The notes beneath the pieces are model-generated. The model made no database searches and had not been told where the DNA came from. It was given only the letters and a program-made list of their open reading frames with translations. DNA of 64,000 nt from Nocardia alni (GTDB lineage: Bacteria > Actinomycetota > Actinomycetes > Mycobacteriales > Mycobacteriaceae), in assembly GCF_019038435.1 (NCBI RefSeq), contig NZ_JAGPOX010000036.1, positions 1 to 64,000 of the forward strand, written 5' to 3'. Positions 45,246-53,056 of this stretch are shown here, piece by piece; position 1 is the first letter of the stretch; the number at the start of each line of letters is the position of its first letter. Position numbers and translations under genes: made by a program.

Positions 45246-45277
45246 TATCCGCAGCCCAGCGGTCGTACGTGCGGATA
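45246..45277. promoter_or_regulatory. Inverted repeat in the divergent promoter region, candidate operator
   Basis: TATCCGCA (45246-45253) and TGCGGATA (45270-45277) form a perfect 8-base inverted repeat with a 16-base spacer. It lies between the divergently transcribed operon and regulator and ends 48 bases before the regulator's ATG. The position suits control of both directions. Confidence 0.45.
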
Positions 45278-45325
45278 CACTCGGTTCACCACAGCCGCCG
45301 AAGACACAGATTCCTGGTCACAGCA

Positions 45326-46747
45326 ATGGATGACGGTCAGCCGAACCACTGCCGGTCGTGCGGGGCAAAGCTCGCCCGCGACAACACCACCGGCCGCTGT
45401 TCGGCATGCACCGGCGTTGCCCGCGACCAGCTCACCGGCCCGCCGACCTCGCTGCCGCCGACGTTCTGGGACGATCCGGCCATCGCCCGTGCCTTGGCCG
45501 AATGGCACATGGGCAAGGTCATCGCCGCCTACCGCCTCAACCCCGCCCACCGCTCCCGGATTCGCCAGGCCGATGTTGCCCGCTGGGCCGGTATTACCCA
45601 GGTCCGCCTGAGCCACGTCGAGAACGGTCCACCGATACAGCATCTGGACAAACTGATCTTCTGGGCGAATCTGCTCGGCATCCCGCACGACCGGCTGTGG
45701 TTCCAGCTCCCCGGACGCCCACGCCGCGCCCCCAGCCCTGAACCCATGACCGGCCCGGCTGGTCCGTTCCGACTGCTGCGAGTCGGCCCGCACGGCACCG
45801 ACGAGAACCCCGACATCGCCGCCATGCAGGCATTCCGCTCCGCCGACAGCGAACTGGGCGGCGGACACCTCTACGCCGAGGTCGTCTCCTACCTCACCAG
45901 CGAGATCGGACCTCGCCTGTTCGGGGGCGAGGCCACCACCAGCCAGCCGGTATTCACCGCGGCCGCCGGACTCACCGAAATGGCCGGCTGGATGGCACAC
46001 GACACCGGAAACGACGCCCAGGCATACCGGCACTTCCACCGCGCACTCGACCTGTCCAAACTCGGCGGCGACCGGCAACTGCACGTCCACGTCCTGGCCA
46101 GCATGAGCCACCTCGCACTGCACCTCGACCGCCCCCGCGACGCCATCCGCCATGCCTACGACGGCGAGATGGCCCTGTCTAAAGCTCCTGGCAACTCCGA
46201 GCTCACCGCCCGGCTGTGGGCGATGCAGGCCCGCGGCTTCGCCGCGCTGGATCGGCCTCGCGAAGCAGCCAAACTGCTGGACCGCGCGGCCCGCACGCTC
46301 ACCGACCAAGGCGCTGCGGTGGCGTCACCGTGGGTCAGCCGTTTCGATCACGGGTCCTTGGCCAGTGAGGCCGCCCGCAGCTGGCGGGCACTCGGCGATC
46401 TCGACCGCGCCCAGCAGCACGCCGAACAGATCATCACCCTGCGCCCACCCGAACGCGCCCGCAGCCGCGCGTTCGCCCAACTCACCCTCGCCGCCCTGCT
46501 GGCCCAACGAGGCGAACCCGACCACGCCTGCGCCATCGCCGCCGAGGTCATCACCACGACCACGTCGCTGGCCTCCTTCCTGGTCGTCAAGCACCTGGCC
46601 GACCTGCAACAACAACTCCAGCCCTATCAGGCGGTCCCAGCGGTACACCAGTTCCTCGAACACCTCGGCGAAGGCATGCGCGAAAGGATGTGGATACAAC
46701 AATGGCCACCAACCAACCCACCCCACGCTCGATCCGGTCGGCAGTGA
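45326..46747 (+). CDS. Regulator with N-terminal zinc knuckle, XRE HTH and TPR-like repeats
   Basis: ATG 45326 gives 473 residues. The N-terminus has CRSCGAKL and CSACTG (a likely zinc ribbon), followed by an HTH (SRIRQADVARWAGITQVRLSHVENG). A helical repeat region follows (GNDAQAYRHFHRALDLSKLGGDRQLHVHVLASMSHLALHLDRPRDA and similar units) typical of TPR sensor regulators. It is divergent from the deaminase/PEP-synthase operon and probably controls it. A NUDIX gene follows 4 bases later. Confidence 0.8.
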   Translation: MDDGQPNHCRSCGAKLARDNTTGRCSACTGVARDQLTGPPTSLPPTFWDDPAIARALAEWHMGKVIAAYRLNPAHRSRIRQADVARWAGITQVRLSHVENGPPIQHLDKLIFWANLLGIPHDRLWFQLPGRPRRAPSPEPMTGPAGPFRLLRVGPHGTDENPDIAAMQAFRSADSELGGGHLYAEVVSYLTSEIGPRLFGGEATTSQPVFTAAAGLTEMAGWMAHDTGNDAQAYRHFHRALDLSKLGGDRQLHVHVLASMSHLALHLDRPRDAIRHAYDGEMALSKAPGNSELTARLWAMQARGFAALDRPREAAKLLDRAARTLTDQGAAVASPWVSRFDHGSLASEAARSWRALGDLDRAQQHAEQIITLRPPERARSRAFAQLTLAALLAQRGEPDHACAIAAEVITTTTSLASFLVVKHLADLQQQLQPYQAVPAVHQFLEHLGEGMRERMWIQQWPPTNPPHARSGRQ

Positions 46748-46751
46748 TGTC

Positions 46752-47279
46752 ATGAACCCTGTGGAACCGCTGTACCGACGCGACCCCGACGAATGGCGAC
46801 GCCATCTCGCCGAAGGCAACGCCACCCAACCCCGCAAACGCGTCGGCGCCGACGCACTCCTGTTCGATGCCGCCGGACGGATCCTGCTCGTGGACCCCAA
46901 CTACAAACCCAACTGGGACCTGCCCGGCGGCATGGCCGAAGCCAACGAACCACCCGACACCGCGCTCCGCAGAGAGCTCACCGAGGAACTCGGCCTGCCT
47001 TTCGCCGACGGCCTGAAACTGCTGTGCCTGGACTGGGTTTCACCTCACGGTCCCTGGGACGACTCGCTGATGTTCATCTTCGACGCCGGAATCCTCGACA
47101 CTCAGCAAGTGAACACGCTCCGGATTACCGATCACGAACTCGACGCGTTCGAATTCTGTACCACCGAACAAGCCCGAGAACGCCTGCGCCCGTATGTCTG
47201 GTCACGCGTCGACGCAGCACTCCACGCCCGCGAAACCAGCCAGGTCGCTTATCTCCACGACGGACAATCGGCCTGGTAG
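46752..47279 (+). CDS. NUDIX hydrolase
   Basis: The 175-residue protein has a complete Nudix box (GMAEANEPPDTALRRELTEE followed by LGL), fitting Gx5Ex7REUxEExGU. It hydrolyses nucleoside diphosphate-linked substrates; the specificity is unknown. It is co-transcribed with the Zn/HTH/TPR regulator. Together with the deaminase-like, kinase and CYTH-like genes it strengthens the nucleotide theme of the locus. Confidence 0.85.
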   Translation: MNPVEPLYRRDPDEWRRHLAEGNATQPRKRVGADALLFDAAGRILLVDPNYKPNWDLPGGMAEANEPPDTALRRELTEELGLPFADGLKLLCLDWVSPHGPWDDSLMFIFDAGILDTQQVNTLRITDHELDAFEFCTTEQARERLRPYVWSRVDAALHARETSQVAYLHDGQSAW

Positions 47280-47790
47280 GAGGTAGAGCCGCCCGATGGA
47301 CCCGCGCCGCTGCCAGGGTGACAGGGCGCGGTTGAGGAAGGTGTCGTAGGTACCTTCGGGAGTTTGCCGTCCGTGGCCAGGGGTGTGAGGAAGATCGGAG
47401 CAGGATTTCGGGGTGGTCAGTGATGCAACGATCCGTGAGCCCATGATGTGCTGCGCGCGCGGCGGTTCCGTCCCGAACACCCGGTCGTAGTCGCCGGCGC
47501 GATCCTGCGAACGAAGGGGTGCACCGCGTGCACGAACTCGACGCGGTCTTCAACTTCCCCCCGATCCCAGAGTGCATCGGACCCGCATCCAGACCATCCG
47601 CACCGTCCTCGGCAGCACCACCGCACCCGGACCGCGCCAGCCGGCGGCCATGACGTATGCGTGTCGGCGAGCGGACACAATGAGGACAATGAAAGCGACA
47701 GTTACTGATTGAACGCAGGCGCGGCACGAGACGATGCCTGACCGTGTATCTGGTAAGTGTGATCACTGGGAAGGGGAGTTGGCTGGGCTT
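47280..47790. other. Intergenic region with possible decayed coding sequence, no gene identified
   Basis: About 500 bases lie between the NUDIX gene and the CRISPR array 2 leader. Short open stretches with actinobacterial codon bias (for example the + strand stretch around 47580-47710 encoding RIQTIRTVLGS) suggest remnants of a broken gene, but I cannot identify one. Confidence 0.4.
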
Positions 47791-47921
47791 GGTTCGGAAC
47801 CCCTAGTGCGACCGAATCTCCAGGAGGGTTCCGAACCGGCGACCAGGAGGGGAAGGGGGCCGGTCAGCCGACATCGGGCTGTGGTGACTGGTGCACAGGG
47901 CGAAACCCCGGTTCAGCCAGG
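47791..47921 (+). promoter_or_regulatory. Leader of CRISPR array 2 with conserved inverted-repeat motif
   Basis: GGTTCGGAACC (47791-47801) and its exact reverse complement GGTTCCGAACC (47827-47837) are followed by exactly 84 bases to the first repeat. Between the arms is CCTAGTGCGACCGAATCTCC, shared almost fully with arrays 1 and 3. Confidence 0.8.
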
Positions 47922-48623
47922 GCAGCGCCGGACGTTCGCGTCCGGCGAGAATCTCAACTTGATCCCCTCCAGCGCCTGCGACCCCGACGGGTCGCGGCAG
48001 CGCCGGACGTTCGCGTCCGGCGAGAATCTCAACCCCATGACCACACTCGGATGCGCATCGCCGACCTCGCAGCGCCGGACGTTCGCGTCCGGCGAGAATC
48101 TCAACCTCGAGCAAGCGGAGCAGGCGCTGGCTGTCGCACCCGGCAGCGCCAAACGTTCGCGTCCGGCGAGAATCTCAACATATTGTTGAGAGAGCCTCTA
48201 AAGGTGGCACCCGACGCAGCGCCGGACGTTCGCGTCCGGCGAGAATCTCAACGGCATCGAGATGCCCCGCCAGCCTCTACGCCTGATGCAGCGCCGGACG
48301 TTCGCGTCCGGCGAGAATCTCAACGGGAACCCCTCAGACACGCTGTATGACAACACCACTGGCGGCAGCGCCGGACGTTCGCGTCCGGCGAGAATCTCAA
48401 CAACCAGAACGGCACCTGGACGCAGCCGAGCGGGCTCGCAGCGCCGGACGTTCGCGTCCGGCGAGAATCTCAACAGGGCGACGCCGCCGACCGGATACTC
48501 CGGCGCCGAGGAGCAGCGCCGGACGTTCGCGTCCGGCGAGAATCTCAACAAGGGCTCGGCCCGGCAATGCAAGACCTGCCCGCTAGGCAGCGCCGGACGT
48601 TCGCGTCCGGCGAGAGTCTCAAT
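47922..48623 (+). CRISPR. CRISPR array 2: 10 repeats, 9 spacers
   Basis: The 37-base repeats start GCAGCGCCGG, have the stem GCCGGAC/GTCCGGC around GTTCGC, and end GAGAATCTCAAC. Starts are 47922, 47997, 48069, 48143, 48216, 48288, 48365, 48438, 48513 and 48587. Spacers are 35-40 bases. Copy 4 has GCCAAAC in place of GCCGGAC, and the last copy ends GAGAGTCTCAAT, marking the end away from the leader. Cas3 begins about 110 bases downstream. Confidence 0.97.
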
Positions 48624-48730
48624 GGGGACTTCACCTCCGCATTGGAGCAGGTGACGTGTGAGCAATGCGCCTGGAGATAATCCGCGCCCCTCGCGGACGA
48701 CACTGAGATGTCGGTGGTGGGGTTTACGTT

Positions 48731-51043
48731 GTGCGGATGGTTCTTTGGGCACACAGCGCGCGGTGGCAGCGCGGCTCGGATGAGGCGCTCGTATTGGGTC
48801 CTCGGCATGCGCTGGCTGATCATTGTCGGTCGACGGCAGTGTTGGCGAGGAGGTTCGCCGCAGTGTTCGGTGCGGGCGAATTGGCATACGTACTAGGGCT
48901 TTTTCATGATGCGGGGAAGGCGTCCTGTGTGTGGCAGGATCGGTTGTTGGAGGTGGAGGGTACCGATAACCCGGTAGGAGTGCCGCACAAGGAGTTGGGG
49001 GCGCGGCTGACAACGAAGGCCGTCGGTTTTGCCGCGTTGGCGATCCTAGGGCACCACGGCGGCCTGAAAAATCGTGGAGCGCTCGACGATCTCGACCTGG
49101 ATGGGGACTGGTCAGCTGCGGATGTCGACGCGGCGGTTCGTTTCCTGACGGCGGTGCCAGAAGGATCCGGTGCTCGACTGGCCTCAGGGTTGTATCCGTC
49201 GCGATGGCGGTCGGTGAAAGACAAGCTGGGGATGGAAATGCGGTTGCGGATGGTGTTCTCGGCGATGGTGGATGCCGACCATCTCGACACGGCCGCGCAC
49301 CGGCGTGGGCTCGCCGCGCCGCACTTGACGGCACCAGTGGACATGCGGGTACTCGCGGCGCGATTCGAACAACGTCGGGCTGAGAAGGTCGTCGGACCGG
49401 TGACCGACGTAGGTCGGATGCGGTCCGAGGTGTACCAAGCGGCGGTTGACGCGGCGGCGAAGCGGCCGGGGTTGTTTCGCTTGGCGGCGCCGACTGGTTT
49501 GGGCAAGACGTACGCGCAGGCAGGGTTCGGTTTGGAACATGCTGCGCGCCATGGGAAGTCGCGAGTGATTGTGGCGGTGCCGTTCATCACGATCACCGAG
49601 CAGAACGCTGGCGTGTATCGGGAGTTGCTCGACACGGATGAGCAGCCGGTGGTCTTGGAGCAGCATTCGAGTGTGCGATTCGGTGGGGACGACGATCGGG
49701 CGGTGACCGATGCCGAGCGGTGGGCGCGGTTGGCGGCGGAGAACTGGGACGCGCCGTTCGTGGTGACTACGACGGTGCAGTTGTTCGAATCATTGTTCGG
49801 GCGTAAGCCTTCGCAGGTGCGCAAGCTGCACCGACTGGCGGACGCGGTGGTGATCCTGGACGAGGTGCAGGCATTGCCGACACGGTTGTTGCTGCCGATC
49901 TTGAGTGGATTGCGCACGCTGGTCGAGGATTTCGGGACCACGGTGCTGTTGACGTCGGCGACTCAACCGGAGTTCCAGGCGTTGTCGGTGTGGAAGCCGT
50001 CGGCCGAGCGGGCCGGGGTATCGGTCACGGAGGTGATCGAGGATCCGCAGCCGTTGTTCGAACGGGCGCGCCGGGTGGATTATGAGTGGCGCCTGGAGCC
50101 GCAACTGAGCTGGGACCAGGTAGCCGACGGACTCGCCGGGGTGAGACAAGCGATGGTGATCGTGAATTCGGTCGCCGACGCCCGCAACCTGTACCGGTTG
50201 CTATCCGTCCAGCGAGAGGAGGTATGGCATCTGTCGACCCGGATGTGCCCGCAGCATCGGCGTCAGGTTCTGGCCGTGGTGAAAAGCCGGTTGACGGCAG
50301 GGTTGCCGACGTTATTGGTATCGACGCAGCTGATCGAGGCCGGCGTCGACGTGTCGTTCCCGGTGGTGTGGCGCGCACTGGCGCCGGCGGATTCGTTGCA
50401 GCAGGCTGGCGGTCGGGCCAATCGCAATGGCGAGCTGCGTGAGGGTGGACTGGTCGTCGTGTTCGATCCGCAGGATGGGAAACGTCCCGCCGAATACGAG
50501 CGCGCATGCGCTCTGACGGTGAAGTATTTCGGACCGCACGGTGCGAAACTAGATGATCAGGCTATGTTGGCTAGCTACTACCGCGAACTATACGAGGATC
50601 TGCAGCTCGATTACCGACGGGCAGACCGGTCCAAGGACAACGTCGGTCAGATCGTGCAGGCCAATCGTGAAGATCTGGACTATTTCGCTGTCGCTGATGG
50701 GCCATTGGACATAGCGACCGGTGCACGCAATCGGAAGAAGGCGTTCCGAATGATTCTGGACGAGTCTGTCCCCGTAGTCGTGCCCGATGCCGAACACGAG
50801 GCCACACTGGAAGCGCTGTTAGCCGACCTCGCCGCTGGGACGACCAGCGCGGGTGCGGCATTGCGGATGTTGCAGCCGTGGATTGTGCAACTTGGTGAAC
50901 GAACCGCGTCCGCGCCGAGTGTGTCCGCGCTGATCAGTCCCGTCGTCGGGGATCTGGGCCGATGGAACGGCATCTACGACTGGGACCCGAACACCTGCCG
51001 CGGGGTGGGACTGGATGAGAACGAGATAGACCTCGTCATCTAA
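48731..51043 (+). CDS. cas3: Cas3 helicase-nuclease (HD plus superfamily 2 helicase), type I-C
   Basis: The 770-residue protein starts at GTG 48731 or ATG 48737. The HD nuclease domain has LFHDAGK (H59, D60), GHHGG (about 108-111) and MVDADHLD (about 179-186). The helicase has Walker A APTGLGKT (253-260), a DEVQ box (VVILDEVQALPT), TSATQPEF, and LIEAGVDVSF with LQQAGGRANRNG. All expected motifs are intact. Cas3 is recruited by Cascade to unwind and degrade target DNA. In this locus it is separated from the other cas genes by array 3. Confidence 0.95.
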   Translation: MRMVLWAHSARWQRGSDEALVLGPRHALADHCRSTAVLARRFAAVFGAGELAYVLGLFHDAGKASCVWQDRLLEVEGTDNPVGVPHKELGARLTTKAVGFAALAILGHHGGLKNRGALDDLDLDGDWSAADVDAAVRFLTAVPEGSGARLASGLYPSRWRSVKDKLGMEMRLRMVFSAMVDADHLDTAAHRRGLAAPHLTAPVDMRVLAARFEQRRAEKVVGPVTDVGRMRSEVYQAAVDAAAKRPGLFRLAAPTGLGKTYAQAGFGLEHAARHGKSRVIVAVPFITITEQNAGVYRELLDTDEQPVVLEQHSSVRFGGDDDRAVTDAERWARLAAENWDAPFVVTTTVQLFESLFGRKPSQVRKLHRLADAVVILDEVQALPTRLLLPILSGLRTLVEDFGTTVLLTSATQPEFQALSVWKPSAERAGVSVTEVIEDPQPLFERARRVDYEWRLEPQLSWDQVADGLAGVRQAMVIVNSVADARNLYRLLSVQREEVWHLSTRMCPQHRRQVLAVVKSRLTAGLPTLLVSTQLIEAGVDVSFPVVWRALAPADSLQQAGGRANRNGELREGGLVVVFDPQDGKRPAEYERACALTVKYFGPHGAKLDDQAMLASYYRELYEDLQLDYRRADRSKDNVGQIVQANREDLDYFAVADGPLDIATGARNRKKAFRMILDESVPVVVPDAEHEATLEALLADLAAGTTSAGAALRMLQPWIVQLGERTASAPSVSALISPVVGDLGRWNGIYDWDPNTCRGVGLDENEIDLVI

Positions 51044-51066
51044 CTCGATACCGAGACCTTCGAGCA

Positions 51067-51197
51067 GGTTGGGAACCCCTAGTGCGACCGAATCCCCAGG
51101 AGGGTTCCGAACCTACGATCAGGCGGTTTGTCACGCCGGGCAGCCGAAATCTGCCTGAGGCAGCTGGCCTACAGGGAGAAGTCCCAGTTCAGGCAGG
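51067..51197 (+). promoter_or_regulatory. Leader of CRISPR array 3 with conserved inverted-repeat motif
   Basis: GGTTGGGAACC (51067) and GGTTCCGAACC (51103-51113) precede the first repeat by exactly 84 bases. The last 15-20 bases (GTCCCAGTTCAGGCAGG) are nearly identical to the array 1 leader. It begins only 24 bases after the cas3 stop. Confidence 0.8.
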
Positions 51198-51741
51198 GCA
51201 GCGCCGGACGTTCGCGTCCGGCGAGAATCTCAACGACCCCACCACGGTCGCCGACGAGCGCGACCTCCAGCAGCGCCGGACGTTCGCGTCCGGCGAGAAT
51301 CTCAACGCCCTCGACGGCTTCAGTCCAGAACATCGGCATCGGCAGCGCCGGACGTTCGCGTCCGGCGAGAATCTCAACCCCGGGTGTTCGCGCTGTCGAC
51401 TGAGGACGCCTTCGCCGCAGCGCCGGACGTTCGCGTCCGGCGAGAATCTCAACCGTCGCGTGTGACAGTCATGGTGTCCTCACTTGAGCAGCGCCGGACG
51501 TTCGCGTCCGGCGAGAATCTCAACACCTGGCCGGGCTGATGCGCGAGCACGCGGACACGGCAGCGCCGGACGTTCGCGTCCGGCGAGAATCTCAACCTCG
51601 TGTGCGTGGCGGCTGCGCTCGATCGACTGCGCAGCGCCGGACCTCCGGGTCTGGCGAGAATCTCAACTTGTTCGCAGCCTTTTTCGGTGCGGCTATCTCC
51701 GGCTGCAGGGCCGGACCTCCGGATCCGGCATAAATCCCAAC
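51198..51741 (+). CRISPR. CRISPR array 3: 8 recognisable repeats, located between cas3 and cas5
   Basis: Repeats start at 51198, 51270, 51342, 51417, 51488, 51560, 51631 and 51705. Copies 1-6 match the array 2 repeat. Copy 7 has ACCTCCGGGTCTGG and copy 8 has GGGCCGG and ATAAATCCCAAC, so decay begins at the leader-distal end. Spacers are 34-38 bases. Further decayed copies continue to 52016. Confidence 0.96.
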
Positions 51742-52016
51742 GCGGAGGGCTTGTGAGGCAAGGGATTACGTGTCGATGCGGCACCGGGCGTCCGCGTTCG
51801 GCAAAGAATCTCGACATCAGGGGTGTTCATAGTATGAACACCTCTTACGTAGGGCAAGGCGTGTTCGGCGAGAATCTCAATGGTTGTGGAGGGCAACGGA
51901 TCCGCAGGTCGTGTTGTAGCGGTGCACGTTTGTGGGCGAGAATCCAACGAGGCGGTAGGCTCGAAAGCTGCCAAAAATTGGCCGCGCCGAGCCTAGGGTT
52001 TGGCGAGAATCTCAAA
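51742..52016 (+). repeat. Decayed leader-distal tail of array 3 (four degenerate repeats)
   Basis: Degenerate copies end at about 51815, 51881, 51948 and 52016, with periods of 66-74 bases. They keep the 3' part (GGCGAGAATCTCAA or close variants) while the 5' stem part is increasingly lost. The region is followed by a terminator-like hairpin, so it may still be part of the array transcript. Confidence 0.8.
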
Positions 52017-52036
52017 GTGTTATCGCGTAGGCGTAT

Positions 52037-52075
52037 GAAAACGTCGGACTGGCGATCGATTCGTCCGACGTTTTC
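52037..52075 (+). terminator. Terminator-like hairpin after array 3
   Basis: GAAAACGTCGGAC (52037-52049) and GTCCGACGTTTTC (52063-52075) form a perfect 13-base stem with a 13-base loop. The arm ends in TTTTC on the + strand. It lies 20 bases after the last decayed repeat and likely ends the array 3 transcript. Confidence 0.65.
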
Positions 52076-52264
52076 TGCGTGCGTCCGGGCTGCCCCTGAT
52101 AATGGCGGATGAATACCAACTGGTCTATCTGAATTACTTTGCAGCACTGTATGATTGCTGAGTATTTACTATGCTGGCGTCTTGATTTCGCGGCGGGAAC
52201 CGCCAATACTCATCGAGTCGAAGGGTTGGAGCCTCCGAGAAAACATGAAGCAGCAGTGCTGATT

Positions 52265-52320
52265 CGGAGGCTCAATCTCGCTCGACCTGTTGGGGCAGCG
52301 CCGGGCGTTCTGGCTTGGCG
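52265..52320 (+). repeat. Isolated degenerate mini-CRISPR upstream of cas5
   Basis: CGGAGGCTCAAT at 52265-52276 resembles the 3' end of the repeat. After 18 bases, GCAGCGCCGGGCGTTC at 52295 matches the repeat 5' end (15 of 16), followed by a weaker match through TTGGCG. The unit sits about 100 bases before the cas5 start, after the array 3 terminator. It might be a remnant, or a crRNA-like regulator of the cas operon. An inverted repeat GAGCCTCCGA/TCGGAGGCTC (52229-52273) overlaps it. Confidence 0.5.
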
Positions 52321-52423
52321 GTTACTTGTCGGTGGTCTCGTGCATGATGCGGGACATAGGTTTTCGCGAGTCCACCTGACGGTGGCTCGTACGCGTTATT
52401 GGCTCATGCGAAAGGGGTGGAGT

Positions 52424-53056
52424 GTGTCGTTGGTGGTTCAGGTGGGTGGGTCGGGGGCCTTGTTCACGCAGCCGGGTTTGACGGCGGAGCGTACGACGTA
52501 TTCGGTGATGACGCCTACTGCCGCGGTGGGGGTGCTACAGGCGATTTATTGGAAACCGCAGTTCCTGTACCGGATTCAGAAAATCGAGGTGCTGGAGCCG
52601 ATCCGGACGTTCACGCTGCGCAGGAACGAGACGACTGATCTGGTGTCATTGAGCGATGCCGTCGGCGGGGACAGGACCGTGGATGCGGCAGGGCATCGGG
52701 TGCAGCGGAATGCCCTGTGCCTCAAGGATGTCCGGTATCGGATCTTCGCCCAGATCGACGTGCTTCCGGGGGCGGGCAAGGCGGAGGCGGCGTATCGGGA
52801 TCAGATGCGGCGCCGGGTGCAGCGTGGTCAGTGCTTTTCCCAGCCGTACCTGGGGACACGGGAGTTCCCGGCGTATTTCCAGGAGCCCGATGAGGACAAG
52901 CCGATCGAGTTGTCCGCGGAGCTGGGCACGATGCTGCACAGCATCGATTACTTGTCGACTCCGCGGCAGTCGAAATGGTTTCACGCGAAGCTACGTGACG
53001 GCACGCTGATGGTCCCGCGGTATGGCTTGGGTGACGACGAGATCCAGGAGCGGTGA
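52424..53056 (+). CDS. cas5: Cas5 (Cas5d), crRNA-processing subunit of type I-C Cascade
   Basis: GTG 52424 lies just after AAAGGGG and gives 210 residues, matching the usual Cas5d start (VSLVVQVGGSGALFTQPGL). An ATG at 52406 is an alternative, and the frame is open further upstream. Diagnostic segments are YSVMTPTAAVGVLQAIYWKP, RTFTLRRNE and a Gln-rich late segment (RRRVQRGQCFSQPYLGTREF). In type I-C there is no Cas6; Cas5d cleaves the repeat and stays on the crRNA 5' handle. It is followed directly by cas8c. Confidence 0.9.
   Translation: MSLVVQVGGSGALFTQPGLTAERTTYSVMTPTAAVGVLQAIYWKPQFLYRIQKIEVLEPIRTFTLRRNETTDLVSLSDAVGGDRTVDAAGHRVQRNALCLKDVRYRIFAQIDVLPGAGKAEAAYRDQMRRRVQRGQCFSQPYLGTREFPAYFQEPDEDKPIELSAELGTMLHSIDYLSTPRQSKWFHAKLRDGTLMVPRYGLGDDEIQER

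Noticed and set aside
47448-47708. 86-residue + strand frame between the NUDIX gene and array 2
   Set aside because: It has no ribosome site, no recognised motif and low-complexity composition; at most it is a decayed fragment.
48198-49334. 378-residue minus-strand frame over array 2 and the start of cas3
   Set aside because: It is antisense to the array and to cas3 and consists of repeat-derived and Arg/Pro-rich shadow sequence.
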